The notes under the pieces: model-generated | What the model saw: the letters and a program-made list of their open reading frames with translations, nothing else | What the model was told of the DNA's origin: nothing | The model's database searches: none | Shown here: positions 7,375 to 15,798 of the stretch, piece by piece | Layout: each line of letters starts with the position of its first letter | How positions within the stretch are numbered: position 1 is the stretch's first letter | Translations under genes and position numbers: made by a program | NCBI RefSeq assembly: GCF_963681195.1 | Contig: NZ_OY808998.1 | Coordinates: 868,001 to 932,000 of the forward strand | From: Vibrio sp. 16 | Lineage (GTDB): Bacteria; Pseudomonadota; Gammaproteobacteria; Enterobacterales; Vibrionaceae | Direction: 5' to 3' | Length of the DNA stretch: 64,000 bases

Positions 7375-9924
7375 ATGAACACACAACGTACCGTATTAGC
7401 GATGGCTGTGGCAATCGGCTTAACTGCTTGTGGCGGCGGAGGTGGAAGCTCGGATCCGGACCCGACCGCACCGGCAACATCTTCTTTTACCGCAAGGGCG
7501 GCAGATGGTTATCTAGAGGGCGCGATAGCGTGTCTGGATCTGAATGCGAACAAGGCATGTGATGCGGATGAGCCATCAGCGGTGACCGATGAAAATGGCG
7601 AGTTCACTCTAACAAATCTGACCGCTCAGCAGCGCCAAAACGGCGTGGTTGTGATTGAAGTGGTGCCAGGTCAAACCATCGACCAAGACAACCCCGGCAC
7701 GCCCCTCACTAAAGCCTATACACTTACCGCGCCTCCGGGCTCAGAATTCGTTAGCCCGTTGACGACACTGGTTCAAAATGAAGTGGAAAAGGGCAAGAGC
7801 TTAGAAGATGCAAAAGCGGTCGTGAAAGGGCAACTTGGTAGCTTAGGTGGCAAAGTCGATCTCGAACAAGACTATGTTGCGGCAAAGGCTTCGAGCACCA
7901 TGACTCAAGAGGAACGCGAAGCGTATATGTCTCTTCACAAGGTTGCACAAGTTGCGGCATCGGTGATGGCCAACGCGACCGACTCTTTGGATGCTTCAAA
8001 AGCCGGCATTGAAGACGACGAACTTAAGGAGCTGATCATCGAGCAAGTGATGCAGGTGGTCGATGACGTGTTGTCTCATATCGGGAATGCAGAAGATGAC
8101 ATCGACATTGACGAGATTCTTAAGGAACTTCCGTTAGAACTGGCTCAAGAAAACTTGAAAGACAAACTTGATGAGCTTGATGCGGTTAAAAACAGTGAAG
8201 ATGTGGACCTGCTTAAGGTTCTAAAATCGGACGGTTTAGTTTGGTTTGACAGCTACGCAGAGGACTACGCTCCACCTGAGTTGGAGTTTGGCGCCATCCG
8301 CGTGAACAAAGAGTCTGAAGTGGAAGAGCTTCAATTCTTCTACGACTACCAAACCGGTGACTTCGAGCAACATCACCAAGAGCCGGGCTCTGATGATGGT
8401 CAAATGCTCCTAAGCGCAGAAGGTTGGGTTGCAGCGGATGATACGGTTGTTGAAGTGGTGAGTCGTGAAGACGGCAGCGTACTTGTCAAAACAGCGCTGT
8501 CTGAACTGGATCAGGAAATCTCCGCGGATCGTGTCAATATCAGCAACTTGAATGTGCGTGAAATCCTAGAAGATGCGGATGACTCTGAATATTGGCTTGA
8601 CCACATTGATAGCGATCTCGTTTTCCCAGTCAATAGTGTGGCCTATAAAGTTGAATCAAGCATGGTTGAAGAGGGGTACTACGGTTTCAACAAAGGAGAT
8701 TGGTGTGAGAAGTCCGATCCGGATCGTTACCAAGCGCTAGGAAACATGTGTAACGGTATTAGTGCTGGCGGCGTATGGTTGAAGACCCTTGCATCAACGA
8801 TTGCGGTGAATGACTCTGACCGCAGCGGAACACATGATACCGCCGACTTGATCCCATTGGCTGGAACGAGTCACGGTATTTTATACGCGCAGCTAACAAC
8901 GGTGGGTGACGTTGTTTATTACGCCTATCAAGGTGAGGAAGCTTTGACCAAATTTGCGGTGCAAGGAAGTTGGCAAGATATCGAACATAAAGGCCAGACC
9001 TTGCGTGAAATCACGCTCCCTGAAGCATTTGAAGATGACCTAACTTGGAGCGATTTCAACAGAGAGGATAACAAGCTTTACCTCGCTGTTTATAACGATT
9101 TCGTACGCGTGACTTGGTATGTTGATGGTGATGAGGCAGAAGGGGATGAGTATCTATTTGGTTCAACCGCTGCTGAATTTATTGTCTCGAGTTACCAACC
9201 TTTCACTCTTCAAGCTTGTCTAGACTCATTGTCTGATGCCGACTATGAAAAACAAGTAGGCGATACTTGGGTTCAAAATGTAACGCGTAATATGTCTTGG
9301 GTGGGTCATACTCAGCATTGGACGTATCACTTAGAGCATATGGGAGATAACTTCTCTTGGCTTGCAGATTCCAATGTCACTGATTTACCTGCGCAGTATG
9401 CGTCTGGAGCGCTAACTCAAACACGAGTGAAAGGCTATGATGAAGCCAATAGCGTGGTGTTTGTGGAAGCGCAGTATGAAGACCAAGATCATTACTACGG
9501 TCAAATTGGTCGTGATGAAAGTGGCAACAGCTGGGGTAATGTCAAAGTGGTTCTACCAACCCCTGTCGCGAAGTCTGAACTGCTGTTGGGCAAAACGGTT
9601 GAGCATGAAGATGCAGCAGTCGCGAGCTTAACTCAAGTGACTGAGGCAGCGGAAGGTACCTTGGTTGAGCAGCTTCAATCGGAATACTTTACCTATACTC
9701 AGCAGTTCTTAGGCAAACGCTCGATTGAAGTGGCGGCGGGTGAGTTTGATGTTTGTCATATGGTCAGTTACACCCACTGGGGAGCTGGCGCTGCTAACCC
9801 TGTAACAGACAAGAACGTTGTTTGGCTAAACAATCGTGGTGTTGTGAAGCAAGAGCGTGATGACCCATCATGGGGTGCACAGTTAGACATTGAAGTGGCG
9901 AGTTTGCCAGAGATCGATGATTAA
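7375..9924 (+). CDS. Large surface or outer-membrane lipoprotein of unknown function
   Basis: Exported lipoprotein of 849 residues: the lipobox LTAC places the lipidated cysteine at residue 19, followed by a flexible GGGGGSSDPDP linker. Residues ~35-90 (ADGYLEGAIACLDLNANKAC ... AVTDENGEFTLTNL) look like a small beta-sandwich of the kind often found near the base of surface proteins. Residues ~130-290 are acidic and helical, and the rest is rich in aromatic and acidic residues. I recognise no catalytic motif. The start has a good ribosome-binding site (GGAG) and a terminator follows at once, so it is a single-gene unit. A substrate-binding or adhesive role is possible but not shown. Confidence 0.6.
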   Translation: MNTQRTVLAMAVAIGLTACGGGGGSSDPDPTAPATSSFTARAADGYLEGAIACLDLNANKACDADEPSAVTDENGEFTLTNLTAQQRQNGVVVIEVVPGQTIDQDNPGTPLTKAYTLTAPPGSEFVSPLTTLVQNEVEKGKSLEDAKAVVKGQLGSLGGKVDLEQDYVAAKASSTMTQEEREAYMSLHKVAQVAASVMANATDSLDASKAGIEDDELKELIIEQVMQVVDDVLSHIGNAEDDIDIDEILKELPLELAQENLKDKLDELDAVKNSEDVDLLKVLKSDGLVWFDSYAEDYAPPELEFGAIRVNKESEVEELQFFYDYQTGDFEQHHQEPGSDDGQMLLSAEGWVAADDTVVEVVSREDGSVLVKTALSELDQEISADRVNISNLNVREILEDADDSEYWLDHIDSDLVFPVNSVAYKVESSMVEEGYYGFNKGDWCEKSDPDRYQALGNMCNGISAGGVWLKTLASTIAVNDSDRSGTHDTADLIPLAGTSHGILYAQLTTVGDVVYYAYQGEEALTKFAVQGSWQDIEHKGQTLREITLPEAFEDDLTWSDFNREDNKLYLAVYNDFVRVTWYVDGDEAEGDEYLFGSTAAEFIVSSYQPFTLQACLDSLSDADYEKQVGDTWVQNVTRNMSWVGHTQHWTYHLEHMGDNFSWLADSNVTDLPAQYASGALTQTRVKGYDEANSVVFVEAQYEDQDHYYGQIGRDESGNSWGNVKVVLPTPVAKSELLLGKTVEHEDAAVASLTQVTEAAEGTLVEQLQSEYFTYTQQFLGKRSIEVAAGEFDVCHMVSYTHWGAGAANPVTDKNVVWLNNRGVVKQERDDPSWGAQLDIEVASLPEIDD

Positions 9925-9945
9925 CTTCTACTTTTATGGGTGAGA

Positions 9946-9974
9946 AAAGCGCAGCGGTATCGCTGCGCTTTTTG
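9946..9974. terminator. Bidirectional terminator between the lipoprotein gene and malT
   Basis: AAAGCGCAGCG and CGCTGCGCTTT form an 11-base-pair stem around GTAT, flanked by T residues on the plus side. It closes the lipoprotein gene and lies just beyond the malT stop. Confidence 0.85.
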
Positions 9975-9986
9975 TTTCTATTTGAG

Positions 9987-12695
9987 CTAGTAGCCCATCA
10001 ATTGAAGCAAGTTTTCAGCGGTTTTGATGGCTTCTTTGCGGTTGGCGATATTGAGTTTTTGGTACAAGTTACGAATGTGAGTTTTAATGGTTGTCCCTGC
10101 AACATCCAACTCTTGGGCGATTTGTTCATTGCTAAACCCTGAGTAAATCAGACCCAGCACTTGCCACTCTCGTTGTGTGAGTGGGCTAGTACGAACAAGT
10201 TCTGGGATGTTTGGGTGATTAACCAACTTCTCGACGAACTCTCCATCGAAATGTACCGAGCGGCTACGCTGAGTGGTGGAAATGTCCTTCAGCAGTTGCT
10301 GAGCTCTGTGACGTTCCAAATCCCCTAGTTCATTCTTGTTATTGAGTTTCTCCAGAATATGGCCAATCTTCGCGCCATCAACCAAGAAGTTGCCCAACAT
10401 ACCCGTCTGATTGGTCAGCGCCAACGCCTGCTTAAGTCTATCTCGGGCTTTCTCTTCGTCCTTGAGAGAAATAGCCAGAACCGCTTCCACAATCAAGTTG
10501 CGGTTGGTGTCGGTCAGCAATTCGTTATTGTTTGCTTGTTCCTGTAAGAACGCTAAGGTTTGCTCCGCTTGCTCGAACTCTTCCAGTGCAATCTGCGCGC
10601 GGGCAATGTTACGCCATTGCAGTTGAGTAAAGTGGTTACACGCTTGCTCTGGCTTGACGGTGGTGTCCAACCATTGACGAATGGCCTCCAGATCGCCGCG
10701 CGCTTGCCAGAATAAAATCAATGACAGTGAGGCGTTCGCTGTCCAATCGACGTGGTAGGTTGACTGTTTCTGCAGATGCACAATTTGGTCGATGAACTTA
10801 CCCGCTTTGTCGAGTTCCCCTCGGCCAATGGCAATACGCGCCAACATTGAGTAGCTATGTAAGTGCTTACTTGGACTGTGATTCCCTAGGATATCAAGCC
10901 CTTTGTATGCGCACTCTTCTGCTTCATCTAATCGGTTCCAGCACCAGAGGATTTGCGCTCGAACACGAAGCAAAAACTCATGCAGGGGAACTTGTTGTAA
11001 CTGCTGCTCTTCTATCAGTTTGAAGGCATTGTCTTGCACTTCGTACGCGGCTTGAACGTAACCTTGAGCGATCAAGATTTCGCTTTGTTGCAGCATGGCC
11101 CATAAGGCTTGGTGGTAGACTTGGTATTGTCTTGCCAGCTTTTCGGTTTGTTGCATCATTGGCAGTGCACGGCTTAAGTGGCCTAATACGTGGTTAACTT
11201 CGCCCACAACAGAGGTCGCAACGATACGACTACGATAGACGGTACTGTCGAGTTGGCTCAGTGACAATTCCGCTAGCTCAAGGGCTTTTTCAGGCTCATT
11301 CTGGTTAATTGCAACTTGGGCACGTAGTGCGTTGAACTCGCCTTGCTCTTTGGGGCTTAAAACCACGTTAAAGGCTTTCATTTGCGCATCGGCTTTAGAG
11401 AGCAAATCGCCAACATCATTGTATCTGTGCTGGCTTTGCGCTAGCCAAGCCTGAAGCATGCACAGTTTCGGTTCGCTGTAGAGTTGCTCAGGGCTGAGCG
11501 TCTCAATGGCCTTTTCGACACTTTGCAGCTCGCCGCCATTGAACATTTTCCACCCATATTGCAGCAAGATGTCGGCAATTAACTGGCTATTTTTTGCTTT
11601 TTGCGCATGGTAAAGCGCTTGATGAGGAGAAGAGAGCTTCAGCCACGCTTTCGCTGCGGTTTGGTGTAGCTCGGTTTCCTGCTGGGGAATACGCGCAGAG
11701 CGTTCGTGCGTTAAGAACTCCGCAAACAGATTGTGGAAGCGATACCAGTTTTGTTCGCCTTCCAGCGGGTGAATGAACAGACCAAAGCGGTTTAACGATT
11801 CAATCATGCTCAGCGCATCATCACGCTGGGTGAGGGCAGACACCAACTCATCATTGAAGTGATCAAGGATAGAACACTGGAGTAGGAATAAGCGAGTTTC
11901 TGCATCCAGTAAATCAAACACCTCTTCGACAAGGTAATCCCATAGATGAGCATGGTTAAATTCAGAAAATGACTCGGCGGACTGGGCTAAGGTTTTATGC
12001 TGATGCTGCGCTTGCAACGCGATAAGTTGCAATGCGGAAGGCCACCCCTCAACGTACGCTCGTAGGTTGTTTGCGGTAATGTCATCAATGCCATCAGCCA
12101 CACGCTGATTAAAGAATCTTGTGGTCTCTTCGGTATCAAACGCCAACAGCTCGTTGCCAATTTCAATCATCAAGTCACGAACGCGTAAGTTTGCGGTGCC
12201 CAATGGAGGCGCGGCGCGACTCGTGACGACAAGCGTTAGGTTGTCTGGCATGTGCTTGAGGAAGAAACGCATGGCTTCGTGGATTTCTTCATCACTGATC
12301 AGGTGATAATCATCGAGCACGAGGTAGCACTCTTGATGGAACGCCGACATTTCAGAGAAGACTTCGCCAAACAGAGAATGAAGAGAGGAGAACTGGCGTT
12401 TCTCGGCGAGTTTTTGCGCGTTAGGGCAAGCGTTGTTGGTTGCTTTGTTCAATGCTTGTAATAGGTAGTTCATAAAACGGAAAGAGTCGTTGTCACTTTC
12501 GTCTATGCTGTACCAACCGACGTTAACTTTGTCCGATAGCCATTGAGCCGCCATCGTGGTTTTGCCATACCCCGCCGGAGAGCGGAAAAGGACCAGTTTG
12601 TAGCAAGGGGCTTGTTGCAACAAATCTAAAACTCGCGGACGAACGATAGCATTATGTAATCGACCCGGTCGGGTTAACTTAGAAGGAATCCACAT
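9987..12695 (-). CDS. malT: MalT, ATP- and maltotriose-dependent activator of the maltose regulon
   Basis: Cytoplasmic STAND-class activator of 902 residues (E. coli MalT has 901). I start it at the ATG at 12695, giving [10 protein letters not shown] as in other MalT proteins and preceded by AGGG at correct spacing; a TTG six codons upstream is less likely. Walker A is [11 protein letters not shown] (residues ~38-47). A long helical-repeat sensor region occupies roughly 400-800, and the C-terminal LuxR-type helix-turn-helix is [20 protein letters not shown] and onward to the end. It is divergent from malP, its expected target. Confidence 0.95.
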   Translation of the reverse strand: MWIPSKLTRPGRLHNAIVRPRVLDLLQQAPCYKLVLFRSPAGYGKTTMAAQWLSDKVNVGWYSIDESDNDSFRFMNYLLQALNKATNNACPNAQKLAEKRQFSSLHSLFGEVFSEMSAFHQECYLVLDDYHLISDEEIHEAMRFFLKHMPDNLTLVVTSRAAPPLGTANLRVRDLMIEIGNELLAFDTEETTRFFNQRVADGIDDITANNLRAYVEGWPSALQLIALQAQHQHKTLAQSAESFSEFNHAHLWDYLVEEVFDLLDAETRLFLLQCSILDHFNDELVSALTQRDDALSMIESLNRFGLFIHPLEGEQNWYRFHNLFAEFLTHERSARIPQQETELHQTAAKAWLKLSSPHQALYHAQKAKNSQLIADILLQYGWKMFNGGELQSVEKAIETLSPEQLYSEPKLCMLQAWLAQSQHRYNDVGDLLSKADAQMKAFNVVLSPKEQGEFNALRAQVAINQNEPEKALELAELSLSQLDSTVYRSRIVATSVVGEVNHVLGHLSRALPMMQQTEKLARQYQVYHQALWAMLQQSEILIAQGYVQAAYEVQDNAFKLIEEQQLQQVPLHEFLLRVRAQILWCWNRLDEAEECAYKGLDILGNHSPSKHLHSYSMLARIAIGRGELDKAGKFIDQIVHLQKQSTYHVDWTANASLSLILFWQARGDLEAIRQWLDTTVKPEQACNHFTQLQWRNIARAQIALEEFEQAEQTLAFLQEQANNNELLTDTNRNLIVEAVLAISLKDEEKARDRLKQALALTNQTGMLGNFLVDGAKIGHILEKLNNKNELGDLERHRAQQLLKDISTTQRSRSVHFDGEFVEKLVNHPNIPELVRTSPLTQREWQVLGLIYSGFSNEQIAQELDVAGTTIKTHIRNLYQKLNIANRKEAIKTAENLLQLMGY

Positions 12696-12871
12696 CTTCT
12701 TTTCCCTGCTCAATACCCCTAATTGTTGTTATTCACTCTGCTAGGGGTGGTGAATAAATAGCCAATAGGCCTTGTTGACAGCGATGTTACTTGAGAACGA
12801 ACCCCACAGTTATTGATCAACCACGAGATTTTTGTGTAATTCACACTTTGTTGTTATCTACGCCCCTAAAT

Positions 12872-12887
12872 TGTGACTCTTGTCACC
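12872..12887. promoter_or_regulatory. CRP-like site 1, malT-malP region
   Basis: TGTGA-CTCTTG-TCACC matches the CRP consensus TGTGA-N6-TCACA at nine of ten core bases. It lies about 180 bases from the malT start and may serve malT. Confidence 0.65.
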
Positions 12888-13054
12888 TTTATTGCGAGTT
12901 GTGAGTGCGACTTCTATCCTTTGTTGCACCGAAAATGATGAAAACTGAGTAACAGATGAAAACTTAATGTGATCAAGTATACATATCCATCAATTGGTTG
13001 TTTTTCTGAACCAACAAGTTTCATAAACAGGATGTAGGGTTAATTCGTTGATGG

Positions 13055-13070
13055 TGTGATCTCAATCACC
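13055..13070. promoter_or_regulatory. CRP-like site 2, malT-malP region
   Basis: TGTGA-TCTCAA-TCACC again matches nine of ten CRP core bases. It is nearer to malP (about 180 bases upstream of its ATG). Catabolite control of the maltodextrin genes is expected from the family. Confidence 0.65.
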
Positions 13071-13146
13071 AGGGTCTGCGCTCAGGAATAGTGAACTGAG
13101 AGTCAGATCACTCTGCTTTGAGGTGTCCTCCCTCTACGCCCTGAGC

Positions 13147-13176
13147 CCTCCTCCTAATAAGCCGTTTTGGAGGAGG
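13147..13176. promoter_or_regulatory. Candidate inverted pair of MalT boxes before malP
   Basis: TTGGAGGAGG (13167-13176, plus) and TAGGAGGAGG (13147-13156, minus) each match the E. coli MalT box GGGGAKGAGG at eight of ten positions. They form a perfect CCTCCTCC / GGAGGAGG dyad. Position before malP supports the reading, but a leader RNA hairpin is an alternative. Confidence 0.4.
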
Positions 13177-13246
13177 ATGTTTTGCTAGCCGTGCCCATGC
13201 ACGATATGCCTCAGATGAATTAGAACCAATAAGTGAGATTTCTCTA

Positions 13247-15700
13247 ATGAAACCTACGCAACAGACAAGCTTTGATAAAGCGACTTTCCAACATGACGTG
13301 AAAATGCACCTTTCAGCAACGTATGCAAAGACCGAAGAGACAGCAACGGCACGTGAATGGTACCTAGCAATGGGTAAGGCGTTAGCAGAGATAACGACAC
13401 TCGATCTGCTAAAAACGGAACAAGATCCTAAAATCCAAAACGCAAAAAGCGTTAACTACCTATCACTTGAATTCCTCATTGGCCGCTTGACGGGTAACAA
13501 CCTCATCAGCATGGGCCTTTACGAGCAAATCACTGAAGCGATGGCTGAGCTAGGCCAAAACCTGACGGACCTACTTGAAGAAGAGCGTGACCCTTCGCTA
13601 GGTAATGGTGGTTTAGGTCGTCTTGCGGCGTGTTTCATGGATTCATGTGCGGCTCAAGAATTCCCAACTGTGGGCTACGGTTTGCACTACGAGTACGGTT
13701 TGTTTAAGCAATCTTTCGAAGAAGGCCGTCAAAAAGAAGCGCCAGACGCATGGCGTGGTGTTGAAGGCTACCCTTGGGAAGTGGCTCGTCCAGAACTGGC
13801 ACAAGAGATTGGCTTCTACGGTCACGTTGACGTTGAATATGTGAATGGCAAAGAAGTCCGTAAATGGGTACCAGGCATGACGGTAAAAGCGATGCCTTGG
13901 GACTTACCAATCGTGGGTTACGAATCAGACACGGTGTACCCACTGCGTCTTTGGGAATGTCAGGCGATTGCTCCATTCTCACTTGCGAGCTTTAACAACG
14001 GTGATTACTTTGAAGCGCAGCACTCACTTATCGATGCAGGCAACATCACCAAAGTTCTGTACCCGAACGACAACCACGAGAAAGGCAAAACTCTGCGTCT
14101 AATGCAGCAGTACTTCCACTCAGCAGCATCAGTACGCGACATTCTACGTCGTCATGAAGCGGCAGGTTTTGCACTCGCGGATCTTCCAAAGCAAGAAACG
14201 ATTCAGCTAAACGATACGCACCCAACGATTGCGATTCCTGAATTGATGCGCATCCTTGTCGATGAGAAAGGTCTGTCTTGGGATAAAGCGTGGGAAATCA
14301 GCGCGAATACTTTTGCGTACACCAACCACACGCTACTACCAGAAGCATTAGAGACATGGCCAGAGTCGTTGATTCAACGTCTACTTCCACGTCATATGGA
14401 AATCATCTTTGAAATCAACCACCGCTTCCTACAAGAAGTTCGATCGATGTGGCCTGGTGATGGTGAGAAGCAAGCGAAGCTTTCTATCATCCAAGAAGGT
14501 TTCAACCGTATGGTTCGCATGGCAAACCTATGTGTGATTGGCTCGTACAAAGTGAATGGCGTTGCAGCGCTGCACTCACAACTGGTTAAAAAAGACCTGT
14601 TCCCTGAGTTCAATGAGATCTTCCCAGGTAAACTGACAAACGTAACCAATGGTATTACACCACGTCGTTGGTTGAAGTTCTGTAACCCAGGTTTGTCTAA
14701 CCTCATCTCAGAGAAAATCGGCACAGAATGGCCTGCAAAACTAGAGCTACTTGAAGGCATTGCTCAATACGCGACGGATGCGAAATTCCAAAAAGCATTT
14801 ATGGCCGTTAAGAAGCAAAACAAACAGCGTTTGGCGGATTGGGTTCAAGAAAACATGGGCATCGAGCTTGATACTAACGCGATCTTCGACGTTCAAATTA
14901 AACGTCTGCACGAGTACAAGCGTCAACACCTAGACTTGCTACACATCTTGTCGCTTTACCACCGCATCATTAATGATCCTAGCTTTGAATGTACGCCACG
15001 CGTGTGTTTCTTCGCTGCGAAAGCTGCCCCGGGTTACCACCTAGCGAAAGAGATCATTTTTGCGGTCAACAAGGTTGCTGAGAAGATCAACAACGACCCA
15101 CGTATTGGCAACAAGCTAAAAGTGGTCTTCATTCCTGACTACCGCGTGAGCATGGCAGAGATCATCATCCCAGCGGCAGATGTTTCTCAACAAATCTCGC
15201 TAGCGGGTAAAGAAGCATCAGGTACCGGTAACATGAAGATGGCGCTAAACGGTGCGCTAACGATTGGTACGATGGATGGTGCAAACGTAGAGATTCGTGA
15301 AGAAGTTGGCGATGAAAACATCTACATCTTCGGTCTAGACGTTGAGGGTGTACAAGCGCTGAAAGCACAAGGTTACAACCCTTACGACTACTACCACGCG
15401 GATCCACTGCTGAAAGCGTCGCTTGATTTGCTAACGGGTGATGAGTTCACTCCAGGTCAACCTGGCTTGCTACGAGCAACATTCGATAGCCTGCTTGATG
15501 GTGGAGACCCATACCTATGTTTGGCTGACTTCGCATCGTACGTTCAAGCGCACGAAGAGATGGGCAAACAATACCAAGACCAAGCAGGTTGGGCGAAGAA
15601 AGCCATTCTCAACACCGCCTTGGTTGGCAAGTTCACATCAGACCGCTCAATTCGAGACTATGTGAACAACATTTGGAAATTAGAGTCAGTAAAACGCTAA
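13247..15700 (+). CDS. malP: Maltodextrin/glycogen phosphorylase MalP
   Basis: Cytoplasmic GT35 phosphorylase of 817 residues that releases glucose-1-phosphate from the non-reducing ends of alpha-1,4-glucans. The pyridoxal-phosphate lysine is K664 within EASGTGNMKMALNGALTIGT. EERDPSLGNGGLGRLAACFM (near residue 115) and QLNDTHPTIAIPELMRILVD (near residue 325) are further family hallmarks. It is followed by malQ after a stable hairpin and is divergent from malT, so MalT-dependent induction is expected. Length and start are typical. Confidence 0.96.
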   Translation: MKPTQQTSFDKATFQHDVKMHLSATYAKTEETATAREWYLAMGKALAEITTLDLLKTEQDPKIQNAKSVNYLSLEFLIGRLTGNNLISMGLYEQITEAMAELGQNLTDLLEEERDPSLGNGGLGRLAACFMDSCAAQEFPTVGYGLHYEYGLFKQSFEEGRQKEAPDAWRGVEGYPWEVARPELAQEIGFYGHVDVEYVNGKEVRKWVPGMTVKAMPWDLPIVGYESDTVYPLRLWECQAIAPFSLASFNNGDYFEAQHSLIDAGNITKVLYPNDNHEKGKTLRLMQQYFHSAASVRDILRRHEAAGFALADLPKQETIQLNDTHPTIAIPELMRILVDEKGLSWDKAWEISANTFAYTNHTLLPEALETWPESLIQRLLPRHMEIIFEINHRFLQEVRSMWPGDGEKQAKLSIIQEGFNRMVRMANLCVIGSYKVNGVAALHSQLVKKDLFPEFNEIFPGKLTNVTNGITPRRWLKFCNPGLSNLISEKIGTEWPAKLELLEGIAQYATDAKFQKAFMAVKKQNKQRLADWVQENMGIELDTNAIFDVQIKRLHEYKRQHLDLLHILSLYHRIINDPSFECTPRVCFFAAKAAPGYHLAKEIIFAVNKVAEKINNDPRIGNKLKVVFIPDYRVSMAEIIIPAADVSQQISLAGKEASGTGNMKMALNGALTIGTMDGANVEIREEVGDENIYIFGLDVEGVQALKAQGYNPYDYYHADPLLKASLDLLTGDEFTPGQPGLLRATFDSLLDGGDPYLCLADFASYVQAHEEMGKQYQDQAGWAKKAILNTALVGKFTSDRSIRDYVNNIWKLESVKR

Positions 15701-15711
15701 TTTACTCATAA

Positions 15712-15735
15712 AGCCAAGACCTTCGGGTCTTGGCT
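15712..15735 (+). repeat. UUCG-capped hairpin between malP and malQ
   Basis: AGCCAAGACC and GGTCTTGGCT form a perfect 10-base-pair stem closed by the extra-stable tetraloop TTCG. It lies 11 bases after the malP stop and 63 bases before the malQ ATG, with only a weak T-run (CTCTTTT). It may protect the upstream malP transcript or partly terminate transcription. Confidence 0.8.
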
Positions 15736-15798
15736 CACTCTTTTAATCTATTAAATACCCTACATTTTGAAGGTATACGCAGTCCTTCGGAGAGAGCG

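Larger units (their letters stand above)
12696..13246. promoter_or_regulatory. malT-malP divergent control region, 551 bases
   Basis: Long spacer carrying both promoters. It contains two CRP-like sites (12872-12887 and 13055-13070) and a G/C-rich inverted repeat resembling MalT boxes (13147-13176), each listed separately. No open reading frame of note was seen. Its length suits activation by CRP plus MalT. Confidence 0.6.

Noticed and set aside
12833..12845. TGTGTAATTCACA as a third CRP site before malT
   Set aside because: The half-sites are too close (three-base spacer rather than six).
15730..15798. TTG-started 23-codon extension of malQ
   Set aside because: The TTG lies within the stable malP/malQ hairpin, and ATG 15799 has a ribosome-binding site and gives the usual length.
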